Positions 30,781 through 39,654 of a stretch of 64,000 bases of DNA are shown here, piece after piece (within the stretch, counting starts at the first letter, position 1; each line of letters begins with the position of its first letter). Made by a program: the position numbers and the translations under genes. The stretch comes from Luteibacter yeojuensis. GTDB lineage: Bacteria > Pseudomonadota > Gammaproteobacteria > Xanthomonadales > Rhodanobacteraceae. The DNA lies in NCBI RefSeq assembly GCF_000964085.1, contig NZ_JZRB01000004.1, positions 107,248 through 171,247 of the forward strand. Reading direction: 5' to 3'. The notes under the pieces are model-generated. The model made no database searches and was not told the origin of the DNA. It worked only from the letters and a program-made list of their open reading frames with translations.

Positions 30781-31809
30781 TCAGCCCACCGCTTCCTGCA
30801 GCGCGAGCCACGGCGCCATCGCTTCGAGCGTCGTGCGCGGGTCTGCCCCGCGCCGCAGCACCCACACGCCGCGCTGCAGGGCACCGTCGACGAACCGGCG
30901 CCAGTGCGGCTGATGCGAGGCATACGGCTGGTCTTCGGCCAGGCGCATCGTCGCTTCGTCGCGCGCCAGCGGCTCGAGCAACGGGCCATCGCCCCGCTGC
31001 GACGAGAGCAGCACCGTCGCCACGATATCGAGCGGGGCGGCCGCGGGGCGGAACGCGCCCTTGCGCAGGTCGATCTCGTATTTTTCGGCGCCGCTACGGC
31101 GGCGGATGCGCGGGAATGCCGCCACGGCGCGGCGCGTGGCAGGGTCAAGCCAACCCAGGCTGCCGTCGGCCACGTGCAGGTAATGCGGCACGCCGGTGGC
31201 CCGCAGGCGCTTCGGCTCGACGAACACGCCGTCTTCCGCCATCACGTCGTAGCCGTCGACGGCGGCCTGCAAGGTGAGCGTGGACTTGCCCGCGCCCGAT
31301 GGCCCCAGCAACAACACGCCACGGCCGTCACCGCCGATGCACGCGGCATGCAGCGACACCAGTTCCTGCCCGCGCGCGGCCAGCAAGTACACCGCGAACT
31401 CGATCATCTCGTAGCGCACGTGGTACGGGTGCGCGAGGCGGTCGGCCGATACCGTCACCACGGCGCGGCGCTGCGCGGGCGACACCAGCACATGGTTCCA
31501 CGGGTCGGCGATACCCAGCACCATGCCGCCACCCGACGACGTGCGCATCGGCGGGGGTTCGCCCTCGCAGGGTGGCCGGGCCGGGCCCAGGCGCAGTTCG
31601 ACATGGAACACCGGGGGCACCGGGCCCAGCCGGTGCGCGGGAAGCCCGTCGTAGGCCTCGCCGGCGATCGCCAGCAACGCCTCGCTGTTGCTGGCGAAGA
31701 CGAACGACGCGCCCAGCACGGGCCAGCGGCAGCCGAAGGGCAGCCGCACGCCCTCGCCGAACGGGTCGGCGGCCACGTCGTGGGCATCGCCTGGATGGGT
31801 CGTGGTCAT
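30781..31809 (-). CDS. HPr-kinase-like P-loop protein
   Basis: 342 residues. The C-terminal half has the HprK fold: SLHAACIGGDGRGVLLLGPSG leading into Walker A GPSGAGKSTL, then DGYDVMAEDGVFVEP, the acidic motif expected near the P-loop. The N-terminal half is a beta-rich region of unknown role. Relatives phosphorylate peptides or small molecules in peptide and exopolysaccharide clusters and are not part of the PTS. The ATG at 31809 lies 25 bases downstream of the ECF-type -10 box. First gene of the operon with the ABC exporter and small peptide. The substrate is unknown. Confidence 0.85.
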   Translation of the reverse strand: MTTTHPGDAHDVAADPFGEGVRLPFGCRWPVLGASFVFASNSEALLAIAGEAYDGLPAHRLGPVPPVFHVELRLGPARPPCEGEPPPMRTSSGGGMVLGIADPWNHVLVSPAQRRAVVTVSADRLAHPYHVRYEMIEFAVYLLAARGQELVSLHAACIGGDGRGVLLLGPSGAGKSTLTLQAAVDGYDVMAEDGVFVEPKRLRATGVPHYLHVADGSLGWLDPATRRAVAAFPRIRRRSGAEKYEIDLRKGAFRPAAAPLDIVATVLLSSQRGDGPLLEPLARDEATMRLAEDQPYASHQPHWRRFVDGALQRGVWVLRRGADPRTTLEAMAPWLALQEAVG

Positions 31810-31834
31810 GGTCGCGCCGCCGGGGTAACCGCCG

Positions 31835-31863
31835 TATGTGCGGCTCCCCGCCGCGAAGGTTGC
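31835..31863 (-). promoter_or_regulatory. ECF-type promoter for the HprK-like/ABC/peptide operon
   Basis: Read on the minus strand: -35 GCAACCT (31863-31857), 15-base spacer, -10 GCACATA (31841-31835), 25 bases before the ATG at 31809. It matches the promoter in front of the window's own ECF sigma gene. Together with the forward copy it forms an AGGTTGC-N12-GCAACCT dyad. Confidence 0.75.
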
Positions 31864-31875
31864 CGTGCGGTGCCG

Positions 31876-31904
31876 GCAACCTGCCCGGCGGCCGCGCGCA
31901 CTCA
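31876..31904 (+). promoter_or_regulatory. ECF-type promoter for the radical SAM/nucleotidyltransferase operon
   Basis: -35 GCAACCT (31876-31882), 15-base spacer, -10 GCACTCA (31898-31904), 35 bases before the ATG at 31940. The elements are identical to those at 56.1-56.2 kb and differ by one base from the sigma gene's own promoter. Confidence 0.8.
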
Positions 31905-31939
31905 CGCCTATCCCGCTTGGCGTGAAAGGCCCCACCCCC

Positions 31940-33376
31940 ATGTTGAAGATCCAGGTTGGCCACTCCTACTTCCTGCGCTACGACCGGAAGCAATGGGAGC
32001 GCGGCAAGCCCTACCCGCCGCTGGCCACCCTGCAGATCGCCGCGCTGCTGCGGCGCATGGGCCATGAGGTAGGCCTCTTCGACGCGATGCTGGCCGAGGG
32101 CGTCGAAGCCTATGCGCCAAGCCTGCGTGCCGCCGCGCCGTCGCTCGTGGTGTTCTACGAGGACAACTTCAACTACCTCACCAAGATGTGCCTGGGCAAC
32201 ATGCGCGACGCCGCCTGCCGGATGATCGGCGAGGCGAAAGCCGCGGGCGCGCGCGTGCTGGTCGCCGGTTCCGATGCCTCCGACCACCCCGAGGCCTTCC
32301 TCGCCGCGGGTGCGGATGCCGTGCTCACCGGCGAAGGCATCGGTGCGTTGATCGAGCTCGTGGAGCGGCTGGCGCGCGACCCTGCGCTGGATGCGGCCGC
32401 GTGGACCGATGGCGTGCCTGGCATCGCGACACGCTCGCCCGCCGGCACGCGCGTCACCCGCCTTGGCATCGTGCCGCCCGACCCGCGCATCGGCGGGCTG
32501 CCGGCGTGGGACCTGGTCGACATGCCGCGTTACCGCGCGCTGTGGACGGAACGGCACGGCTATTTCAGCCTGAACATGGCGGCATCGCGCGGATGCCCGT
32601 TCCGCTGCAACTGGTGCGCGAAGCCGATCTGGGGCAACCACTACAACCAGCGCTCGCCGCAGGATGTGGCGGCGGAGATGACCTACCTGAAGCGCACGTT
32701 CGCGCCCGACCACCTGTGGATGGCCGACGACATCTTCGGCTTCCACATCGACTGGGTGACGGAACTGGCCGCCGAGCTCGCGGCAAGCGATGGCTCGATC
32801 CCCTTCATGATCCAGACCCGCGCGGACCTTTCCAGCGAGCGGATGGCGAAGGCGCTTGCCGCCGCCGGTTGCGTCGAAGCCTGGATCGGCGCGGAAAGCG
32901 GCAGCCAGCGCGTGCTCGATCGCATGACCAAGGGCACGAAGGTGCCCGACCTCATCGCCGCGCGGCAGCGCCTCGGCGCCGAGGGCATCCGCGTGGGCTT
33001 CTTCATCCAGCTGGGTTACCTCGGCGAAGAGCTCGATGACCTGCTCGCCACCCGTGCCCTGGTGCGGGCGGCCGCGCCGGATGACATCGGCGTCAGCGTC
33101 TCGTACCCCCTGCCCGGCACGAAGTTCTTCGACGAGGTGCGCGCGCAGCTGGGCCGCAAGACGCACTGGAACGAAAGCGACGATCTCGCCATGATGTTCC
33201 GCGGCACCTACGAGACCGACTTCTACCGCGAGGTGCGCGACCTGCTGCATCGCGAAGTCACCGCGCCAGGCATCGCGCTCGACCACGCATGGGCGGAGCT
33301 CATCACCCGCGAGCACCTGCATCGCAACGCCGAACCCACGCCCGCCGCGTGGGCGCGGCTCGCCACCGGGGCCTGA
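31940..33376 (+). CDS. B12-binding-domain radical SAM protein
   Basis: 478 residues. The N-terminal part (about 1-175) is a cobalamin-binding-like Rossmann region (LATLQIAALLRRMGHEVGLFD, later GADAVLTGEG). The radical SAM barrel carries the cluster motif CPFRCNWC near residue 220 and WIGAESGSQRVLDRM. Enzymes of this class often methylate or rearrange unreactive carbons on natural products, lipids or peptides. It is followed two bases later by a nucleotidyltransferase gene and driven by the ECF-type promoter at 31876. Substrate unknown. Confidence 0.92.
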   Translation: MLKIQVGHSYFLRYDRKQWERGKPYPPLATLQIAALLRRMGHEVGLFDAMLAEGVEAYAPSLRAAAPSLVVFYEDNFNYLTKMCLGNMRDAACRMIGEAKAAGARVLVAGSDASDHPEAFLAAGADAVLTGEGIGALIELVERLARDPALDAAAWTDGVPGIATRSPAGTRVTRLGIVPPDPRIGGLPAWDLVDMPRYRALWTERHGYFSLNMAASRGCPFRCNWCAKPIWGNHYNQRSPQDVAAEMTYLKRTFAPDHLWMADDIFGFHIDWVTELAAELAASDGSIPFMIQTRADLSSERMAKALAAAGCVEAWIGAESGSQRVLDRMTKGTKVPDLIAARQRLGAEGIRVGFFIQLGYLGEELDDLLATRALVRAAAPDDIGVSVSYPLPGTKFFDEVRAQLGRKTHWNESDDLAMMFRGTYETDFYREVRDLLHREVTAPGIALDHAWAELITREHLHRNAEPTPAAWARLATGA

Positions 33377-33378
33377 GC

Positions 33379-34587
33379 ATGCTGCCGCCGCTGCCCGTGC
33401 TCAAACGTGGCCTGGGTGTCACCACCGAAGCCCTCGCGACCGAGCTGGCCCTCGCCCGCCCGGGCACGGCGATGCCCGCCTGGAGCGAACTCGAGTGGCG
33501 CCTGGCGGGCGCGGCCGCCGTCGCGCATGGCGTCTCGCCGTTGCTGGCGGGGTTCTCCACCTGGGCGCCGGCCGGCTGGCAGGCGTTCCTTGCCACGCAG
33601 CGCGAGCACGTGGAAATACGCCAGCAACGCATCGCCGCGTTGCTCAACCGCATCGATGCACGCGCACGCAGCATGGCGTTGCCACTGGTGGCGCTGAAGG
33701 GTGCCGCGCTGCACGGCATGGGCATCTACATCGCCGGTGAGCGCCCCATGGCCGACATCGACCTGCTCGTGCGGCCGCAGGACATGCCCGTCGTGCATGC
33801 GCTGCTTGGCGAGCTGGGTTATGACGAATCGTTCCGCCAGTGGAAGCACCGCGTTTACAAGCCACGCGCCGGCACCCCCGTGCGCGGCCTCGGCGAGCAT
33901 CGCGACACGCCGGTGAACATCGAAGTGCACACGCGGATCCACGAACGCCTGCCAATCCACACCGTGGACATCACCGACCGCGTATGGCCCGGCGAGGCGT
34001 CGCCCGGCATCAACCCTTACCCCTCGCGCGGCGCCTTGATGGCGCACCTGCTGCTACACGCCGCGGGCAATGTCTGCGGCCGCAGCCTGCGCCTGCTGCA
34101 CCTCCATGACATCGCCCAGCTCGCCCGGCGCATGCCACGCGACGAATGGGCGGTGCTATGGGAGGGCCCCGCGCTGCCATGGTGGGCCTACCCGCCGCTG
34201 CGCCTCGCGGCCAGGTATTTCCCAGGCACCGTGCCACGCACCGTGCTCGAACGCCTGCGCCGCGACTGCCCGCCGTTGCTTCGCCTCGCCGCACGCCGCC
34301 AGACCCTCACCACGGTCTCGTGCTCGCACCTGTGGCTCAACCTGCTCCCGGGCGCCGAGTGGTCGCGCACGCCCGTCGACATCGCCCGCCTCGTCATGAA
34401 CCGCCTGCGCCCCACGCAGGAAAGCCGCGACGAACGCGCCGACATGCTGCGCACACAAGTGTGGCTGCAAGGCCAGCCATGGGTACGCCGCAACCACCTC
34501 ACCCGCCTCGTCACCGGCCTCACCCGCCCCGTCCCCCGCATGGACACCCTCTACGTCATCCGCGCCGCCCTAGGCGAACTAGCCTGA
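33379..34587 (+). CDS. Nucleotidyltransferase-fold protein (PF14907-like)
   Basis: 402 residues. The nucleotidyltransferase core shows LKGAALHGMGIYIAGERPMADIDLLVRP, where the two Asp of DIDLLV are metal ligands, and later NIEVHTRIHE with a third acidic residue. Members of this family sit with HPr-kinase-like and peptide-modifying enzymes or in exopolysaccharide clusters. The ATG is two bases after the radical SAM stop (TGAGCATG). The opposite-strand kinase-like gene is the likely functional partner. Confidence 0.85.
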   Translation: MLPPLPVLKRGLGVTTEALATELALARPGTAMPAWSELEWRLAGAAAVAHGVSPLLAGFSTWAPAGWQAFLATQREHVEIRQQRIAALLNRIDARARSMALPLVALKGAALHGMGIYIAGERPMADIDLLVRPQDMPVVHALLGELGYDESFRQWKHRVYKPRAGTPVRGLGEHRDTPVNIEVHTRIHERLPIHTVDITDRVWPGEASPGINPYPSRGALMAHLLLHAAGNVCGRSLRLLHLHDIAQLARRMPRDEWAVLWEGPALPWWAYPPLRLAARYFPGTVPRTVLERLRRDCPPLLRLAARRQTLTTVSCSHLWLNLLPGAEWSRTPVDIARLVMNRLRPTQESRDERADMLRTQVWLQGQPWVRRNHLTRLVTGLTRPVPRMDTLYVIRAALGELA

Positions 34588-34605
34588 CCCCCCAGATTCT
34601 TCTCA

Positions 34606-34630
34606 TGTGGGAGCGCGCTCGCGCGCGATG
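34606..34630 (+). repeat. Single REP unit, GTGGGAGCGCGC type
   Basis: TGTGGGAGCGCGCTCGCGCG followed by CGATG, 19 bases after the nucleotidyltransferase gene, forward orientation. Confidence 0.7.
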
Positions 34631-34756
34631 GCCCGCCTGAAACGCGACGCCACACACACGACGCAACCGTACACCCCCACACCCTATCCCCACGCTTTAA
34701 TCGTTGAGATTTGTCTCGCCGAAAGATTTGGCTGCTTCGTCCGCTCACGGACTTAC

Positions 34757-34783
34757 AAAAAAAGCAGGCCGAGGTATGCCTGC
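34757..34783 (-). terminator. Rho-independent terminator facing left
   Basis: On the minus strand GCAGGC-ATACCTCG-GCCTGC is followed by seven Ts. No minus-strand gene lies just to the right, so it would stop antisense transcription leaving the RHS locus or is a relic. Confidence 0.5.
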
Positions 34784-34920
34784 GCGATGCGGAAAATTCT
34801 CACGAATAGAATAATTCTGAAAAAGCCGCACATATGACGCAGGTCACACTGCACCGACAGACGAACAAGCGCGGGATGTCTAGACTTCGCGCCCTTCGTA
34901 TTCGCCCATCGGAGCACCAC

Positions 34921-35016
34921 GTGCCAAGGAACCGCTTTTACCGCACAGCTGTCGCCACCCTATCCGCGGCGGCCTGTTCGCCGGCTTTTTGCCGTCGATG
35001 TCGATCCCTACTTTGA
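34921..35016 (+). pseudogene. Signal-peptide frame of the RHS protein, out of frame by one base
   Basis: GTG start at 34921 with GGAG seven bases upstream codes for a Sec signal peptide (FYRTAVATLSAAACSPAF). The frame then hits a stop at 35014. The run of five Ts at 34986-34990 is the likely site of the shift: with four Ts the frame would read SPAFA followed by VDVDPYFEYEV and join the downstream RHS frame, with a perfect AxA-like cleavage site. Either the gene is broken, the run slips in the cell (phase variation), or the base is a sequencing error. Confidence 0.75.
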
Positions 35017-35107
35017 GTATGAGGTAATTCAAAAGGGCCGGCCAACACGGTACTTCACCGATGTAAACCAGGCCTCGAAAGAAATCATTGCCATTGACTG
35101 CGATCGG

Positions 35108-38100
35108 TTGCGGCGAACGAACTGCGAGCTAACCAACCTCAGCTTCGTTGCCGGCGCCTATGTACCTGGCTACAACTACATCAACAAGGACGGAATTGAG
35201 CTTCATGACTCTACCTATGGCTACCGCTATTACGCGTGCGACGTTTCACCCAGCCTCTACTTCGTAGGCGACGACGGGCAAGAATCGGGCCCCTATGAGA
35301 ATCGAAACTGGGTCCCATTCGAGAAAGACGGGACACCCGTGTGCCGGGTGACACTGGATCCCGGCGCCGAGGCCGAGCGCCAGTCGGAGCTTGGCAGCGG
35401 CGATTGCCAGACGCGCCCCAACGCGGGCAACCCCATCAACGTCGGGCTCGGGAATAAATACCAGGAGGTGGTCGACATCCTGCCTACCGGCGCGTCTTCT
35501 CTTCGCTGGTCACGCTTCTACAACAGTGGCGCGGTGCTTGACGGCGACGACGCAAATGACCCCGGCAAAAGGATCGATCCGACGCTGGCACGGCTCGGGA
35601 GTCAATGGCGCGGAACCTATGATCGATCGATCATGCAGATCGACGGGGCAAGGCACGTCAGGTTGTTTAGACACACTGGCGAGCGCATCGACTTCATCGA
35701 GGAGAACGGGCGCTATCGAAGCACGGTCGATCCGCGCGGGATGCTCGTTCGTGAAGGGGCCACCTGGCGCTACGATGGGAAGGACGGCGATATAGAGCGC
35801 TATGATGCCTCCGGCCGCTTGACCGATCTCAACCCCGGCACGTCGCAACACATCCGCCTCCGGTACTCAGACGCGCTGATCGAGGCGACCGACTTGCAGG
35901 GTCGGGCCCTGGCTTTCACGTACGACCCACTCGGCCGGATCACGGATATCCGCGATGGATCGGGTGTAGCCGTGAGCTTCACGTACGCAAACGATTCCGA
36001 CCGCACTGCCGATCTCCTGGCCGCTACCTACGCGGATGGCACATCCCACCGTTACCTGTACAACGAGCGACCCTACGTTACGAGCGACCTGCCCCACGCC
36101 CTGACCGGCATTGTCGACGAAACCGGCAAGCGGTTTGCCAGCTTTTACTTCGACGCGAGCGGCCGCGCCATGCGTAGCGAGCACGCGGACGGCGTGGGGC
36201 GGACGTCGCTGCAACGGGACGTGGACGGTACGGTCAAGGTCACGGGGCCGATGGGAGCGGTACACGCCTTCAGGTATGCGGAAGTCCGCGGCGTGCGGCG
36301 TCTCGTGGGCGTTGACCAACCCGGAGGTTCCGGCTGTGGGGCCGCGTTCTCCAGACTCGAATACGAAGCCGACGGTACGCTGAAGCGTGCGGTCAACTTC
36401 GATGGCATGGCTACGGAATACACCCATGACAGCGAGGGCCGCGAAACCAACCGTATCGAAGCCGCTGGCACGTCCGTCGCACGTGCGGTGCGCACGGAAT
36501 GGGCTGCCAACTTCGTGCTCCCAACGAAAATCACCCTTCCCGGCCGTGAAGAACGCTTCACCTACGACGACGCGGGCAATCTCACCCGGCGCGAGCTGTG
36601 GGCGGCCATCGACCCCACGGCGAAGGATGCGCCGCTGACCCTGTCGCGGGTGTGGAAGTTCACCTATGACGCCGAGGGCCGCCTCCTGCAGGAGGAAGGC
36701 CCCCGTAGCGATGCCTCGGGGGTCGCCGTGCTCCAACGCTACACGTATCGTCCGTCGACCGCTTCGAGCTGCGGCAGTGGTTCGGCGTGCGACTACCGGA
36801 AGGGTGACCTGTGGACGATCGAGAACGCCGCTGGCCATAAGGGAGAAATCCTCCGATTCGATGCCTCCGGGCGCATCCTGGCCGAGCGAAGTGCCACTGG
36901 CGCCCTGGTCGAAAACGAGTACACCAAACGTGGCTGGCTACTTTCCCGTAAGGAAACGCGAACCGACGGTACCGTCGCCATCACATCGATGACTTACAAC
37001 GAGCGCGGTGACGTTACGTCGATCACGGATGCCGACGGGGTCACGCTTACCTTCGACTACGACGCCGCAGGGCGACTCATCATGGTCGCCAACCCATCGA
37101 ACCATCGCCTCATGTTCGAGCTCGACAAGGCGGGTAACCGTATTCGCGAGACGGGCTACGATTCGTTCTTCCTGAAAACCCAGCTCAAGCGTACGTTCGA
37201 CGCCCTTGGCCGCCTGGAGACCGAGCAGGGCGAGGATGCAGGCATGTCGACCTTCACCTATGACGAGGTCGGTCGCCCCACGGGCATGAAAGATGGCGAC
37301 GGACGCCGTAGCAGCTCGTCGTATGACGCGCTGGGTCGCTTGCGCGAAGCCATTGGTGACCTTGATGGAAAACAGGCGCGGATAGAGGCCACGCACGATC
37401 CGCTGGACCAGGTGACCTCGGTCGTGGACCCCGATGCCGTCACCACCCGGTACCTCACCACCGGCATGGGAGATCTCGCGAACGTGGAAAGCCCGGACGG
37501 CGGCAGCGCCTTTGATGAGTACGATGCTGCGGGGCTACTGAGCAGGCACGAAGGGCCAGGCGATATCGGCAGCTTCCGCGTGACGCGTGACGCCCTGGGC
37601 CGTCCCCTGACGATGTCGTACAGCGACCCGAAGGACGACACTACTTACGTCTACGATTCGCCCGACGCCACGTGCCCCGGCGACAGGCGCAATGGCACGG
37701 GCCAGCTGACCGCCATGACGACCCTGCGCGGCACGACCCTTTTTTGCCATGACGCGGCAGGCAACGTAGCGCTACGTATCCAGCGCTGGGGCACCACGGC
37801 CAAGACGGCCAGCTACACGTATACAAAAGCCGGTCGATTGGCGTCCATGGGCGTGGACGGCGGGGCGACCGCCGTCTACCGGTACGATATCGACGGCAAG
37901 GTCAACGGCGTGAAAGTCGAGCAGGCGGGCATATCCACGGACCTCATCACCAAGGTGGCGTATCGCCCCTTCGACAATATCGAGAGCTGGACGTACGGCA
38001 ACGACTACACGTTCTCAAATAGCCGCGATAAGGCAGGTCGCATCACAGCGTGGGGTGGGCTTGATCCCAACGGCTCGAACTATTGGGTCGATCCGTCGCC

Positions 38101-39421
38101 GGGTGGCGACATCCGGGCAGACGTGACGCGAGGGTACGCCTACGCCTTCAACCACAACGGGCTTGGCTACCTCGACGAAGTGCGGGATTACAACACCGGA
38201 AGCAACCTGGTCTCCTTTGACTACAACGCCAGCGGTGACCGGCTAGCCCTAAGGGGCGGCGGCCTCACCGATAGCTACGTCTACCAGCCAGGCACGCACC
38301 GCCTGACCATGGCTGATGGCAAAGCCCGTCGTTATGACGACGCAGGCAACCTGATCGCGCTTGGCGATGCCACCCTGGCCTACGATGGCGCGGCACGCCT
38401 TGCATCAGCCAGCGAACAGGGGCGGACCGTTGTCAGCTATGGGTACGATGGCGAAGGGAACCGGGTTGCCCGCACTGTCGGCACGAACGGCAAGACGACG
38501 CTAACGCTGTTCGACGAGGCCGGGCGCTGGCTCGCCGACTATGACGACACTGGGAAGGTCTCGAAGCAGGCCGTGCGGATGAATGAGCTGCTTGTCGGGC
38601 TCGTCGCCGACGGCAAACTCTATTATGTCGCGCCTGACCACCTCGGCTCGCCGCGCGAGATTCTTGATCCGGTACGTAACGCCATCGTGTGGCGGTGGTG
38701 GCACAACCGCGATCCGTTTGGGTCAATGCTGCCGGACGAAGACCCTGACGGCGATGGAACGGCGTTCAACTTCAACCTAAGGTTCCCCGGACAGCGCTAT
38801 GACCCGCTGACCGGCCTGCATGCCAATGGCGCTCGAGATTACGACCCGACCACGGGCCGCTATGTCCAGGCAGATCCGATCGGACTGGCTGGAGGTGTGA
38901 ATCCGTACGCCTACGTCACTAACCGGCCACTGTCAGCCGTCGACCCCCTCGGGCTTGTAAAATGGGAGGGGTACGTTGAAACAAAGTCGATATCCGCCAT
39001 TCTTGCCATAAGCGCGTTTAAATTTGGCCTGATCTCTGAGTGCGTCGGTGGGAGGCGCGCCGCGGTCCTTCTGGATGCAGGTGGCGTCGGCATTGGCGTG
39101 GGCCTCAAATACTCGCCGCCCGTCGCCGGGACGGGATCAGCCGTGAGTTTCGAGGACGGCATGCATCACGTCGATCCAAACATACTCAATGGCTGGTTTT
39201 CAGCCTGGAGCGCTGGAGCCGCAGTCCAGCACGGATATGGAGTGTCGATGATCCAGCTAGGCGGAGTTGGACGTCAGTTCGCCAAACCGGTAAATGCCGG
39301 TGCCAGGGCAAAGCTATCGTTCGGCCCCCAGCATGGATTTGATCTGAGCGCCAGCGGCATTGCCGGGCGCAGCGAGGTCACTCACGTCGAATGGACGCAG
39401 TGTGGATGTGCTAACAAGTGA
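35108..39421 (+). CDS. RHS/YD-repeat protein with variable C-terminal tip (probable contact-dependent toxin)
   Basis: 1437 residues from the first usable start (TTG) in this frame; coding sequence clearly continues upstream to about 34985 without a start, so the true N-terminus is in the shifted frame at 34921. A DUF6531-like segment (NPINVGLGNKYQEVVDI, about 105-170) is followed by about 1,000 residues of YD repeats (FTYDDAGNLTRR and similar), then the core motif GARDYDPTTGRYVQADPIGL and NPYAYVTNRPLSAVDPLGL (near 1235-1285). The last about 155 residues form a Gly-rich variable tip ending HVEWTQCGCANK. RHS proteins cage and deliver such tips to rival cells. The tip activity is not recognised. 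The next gene overlaps the stop and is a likely immunity protein. Confidence 0.9.
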   Translation: MRRTNCELTNLSFVAGAYVPGYNYINKDGIELHDSTYGYRYYACDVSPSLYFVGDDGQESGPYENRNWVPFEKDGTPVCRVTLDPGAEAERQSELGSGDCQTRPNAGNPINVGLGNKYQEVVDILPTGASSLRWSRFYNSGAVLDGDDANDPGKRIDPTLARLGSQWRGTYDRSIMQIDGARHVRLFRHTGERIDFIEENGRYRSTVDPRGMLVREGATWRYDGKDGDIERYDASGRLTDLNPGTSQHIRLRYSDALIEATDLQGRALAFTYDPLGRITDIRDGSGVAVSFTYANDSDRTADLLAATYADGTSHRYLYNERPYVTSDLPHALTGIVDETGKRFASFYFDASGRAMRSEHADGVGRTSLQRDVDGTVKVTGPMGAVHAFRYAEVRGVRRLVGVDQPGGSGCGAAFSRLEYEADGTLKRAVNFDGMATEYTHDSEGRETNRIEAAGTSVARAVRTEWAANFVLPTKITLPGREERFTYDDAGNLTRRELWAAIDPTAKDAPLTLSRVWKFTYDAEGRLLQEEGPRSDASGVAVLQRYTYRPSTASSCGSGSACDYRKGDLWTIENAAGHKGEILRFDASGRILAERSATGALVENEYTKRGWLLSRKETRTDGTVAITSMTYNERGDVTSITDADGVTLTFDYDAAGRLIMVANPSNHRLMFELDKAGNRIRETGYDSFFLKTQLKRTFDALGRLETEQGEDAGMSTFTYDEVGRPTGMKDGDGRRSSSSYDALGRLREAIGDLDGKQARIEATHDPLDQVTSVVDPDAVTTRYLTTGMGDLANVESPDGGSAFDEYDAAGLLSRHEGPGDIGSFRVTRDALGRPLTMSYSDPKDDTTYVYDSPDATCPGDRRNGTGQLTAMTTLRGTTLFCHDAAGNVALRIQRWGTTAKTASYTYTKAGRLASMGVDGGATAVYRYDIDGKVNGVKVEQAGISTDLITKVAYRPFDNIESWTYGNDYTFSNSRDKAGRITAWGGLDPNGSNYWVDPSPGGDIRADVTRGYAYAFNHNGLGYLDEVRDYNTGSNLVSFDYNASGDRLALRGGGLTDSYVYQPGTHRLTMADGKARRYDDAGNLIALGDATLAYDGAARLASASEQGRTVVSYGYDGEGNRVARTVGTNGKTTLTLFDEAGRWLADYDDTGKVSKQAVRMNELLVGLVADGKLYYVAPDHLGSPREILDPVRNAIVWRWWHNRDPFGSMLPDEDPDGDGTAFNFNLRFPGQRYDPLTGLHANGARDYDPTTGRYVQADPIGLAGGVNPYAYVTNRPLSAVDPLGLVKWEGYVETKSISAILAISAFKFGLISECVGGRRAAVLLDAGGVGIGVGLKYSPPVAGTGSAVSFEDGMHHVDPNILNGWFSAWSAGAAVQHGYGVSMIQLGGVGRQFAKPVNAGARAKLSFGPQHGFDLSASGIAGRSEVTHVEWTQCGCANK

Positions 39422-39654
39422 TCAATCTACTGAGAGTTATCAACGCCAGCATCGCGGCCACCCTAGCGGCAGGAATTCTCGTCATCATTCCGATGTTCGT
39501 CCTAGACGGAATGGGATATCACAGTCTATCGAATCTACTTGTCTTCGACTTGAACCTTGGAATGATCGTCTACGCAATAGTCTTTTTTCTGCACTACAAG
39601 CTAAGTTCAAGAACAGCACGAGCGAGACGCGACGAAAGACAAAAAGATGAATAG
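39418..39654 (+). CDS. Two-helix membrane protein, probable immunity protein 1 to the RHS tip
   Basis: 78 residues, GTG start overlapping the RHS stop (GTGA), so translation is coupled. Two hydrophobic helices (about 5-28 and 40-60) flank the loop GMGYHSLSNLLVFDL; the tail is charged (RRDERQKDE). It is paralogous to the genes at 40323 and 40634. Position right after a polymorphic toxin tip and the small membrane form suggest it protects against a tip acting at the inner membrane. Confidence 0.75.
   Translation: MINLLRVINASIAATLAAGILVIIPMFVLDGMGYHSLSNLLVFDLNLGMIVYAIVFFLHYKLSSRTARARRDERQKDE

Larger units (their letters stand above)
34588..34920. other. Gene-free stretch before the RHS locus
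   Basis: 333 bases with one REP unit at the left and then lower-GC DNA (runs such as TTACAAAAAAAGC and GAAAATTCTCACGAATAGAATAATTC). No coding frame is convincing. A minus-strand hairpin terminator is at 34757-34783. GGAG just before 34921 is the ribosome site of the RHS signal-peptide frame. The drop in GC marks the left edge of the variable RHS island. Confidence 0.6.

Noticed and set aside
31835..31904. AGGTTGC-N12-GCAACCT dyad as a repressor operator
   Set aside because: The dyad arms each pair with a GCAC box at 15-16 bases and the same pair occurs singly before the sigma gene and in wzz, so back-to-back promoters explain it better.
28857..34587. A complete lasso-peptide cluster
   Set aside because: No asparagine-synthetase-like cyclase, PqqD-like or B2-type protease gene is present, and the peptide lacks a lasso-type leader/core.
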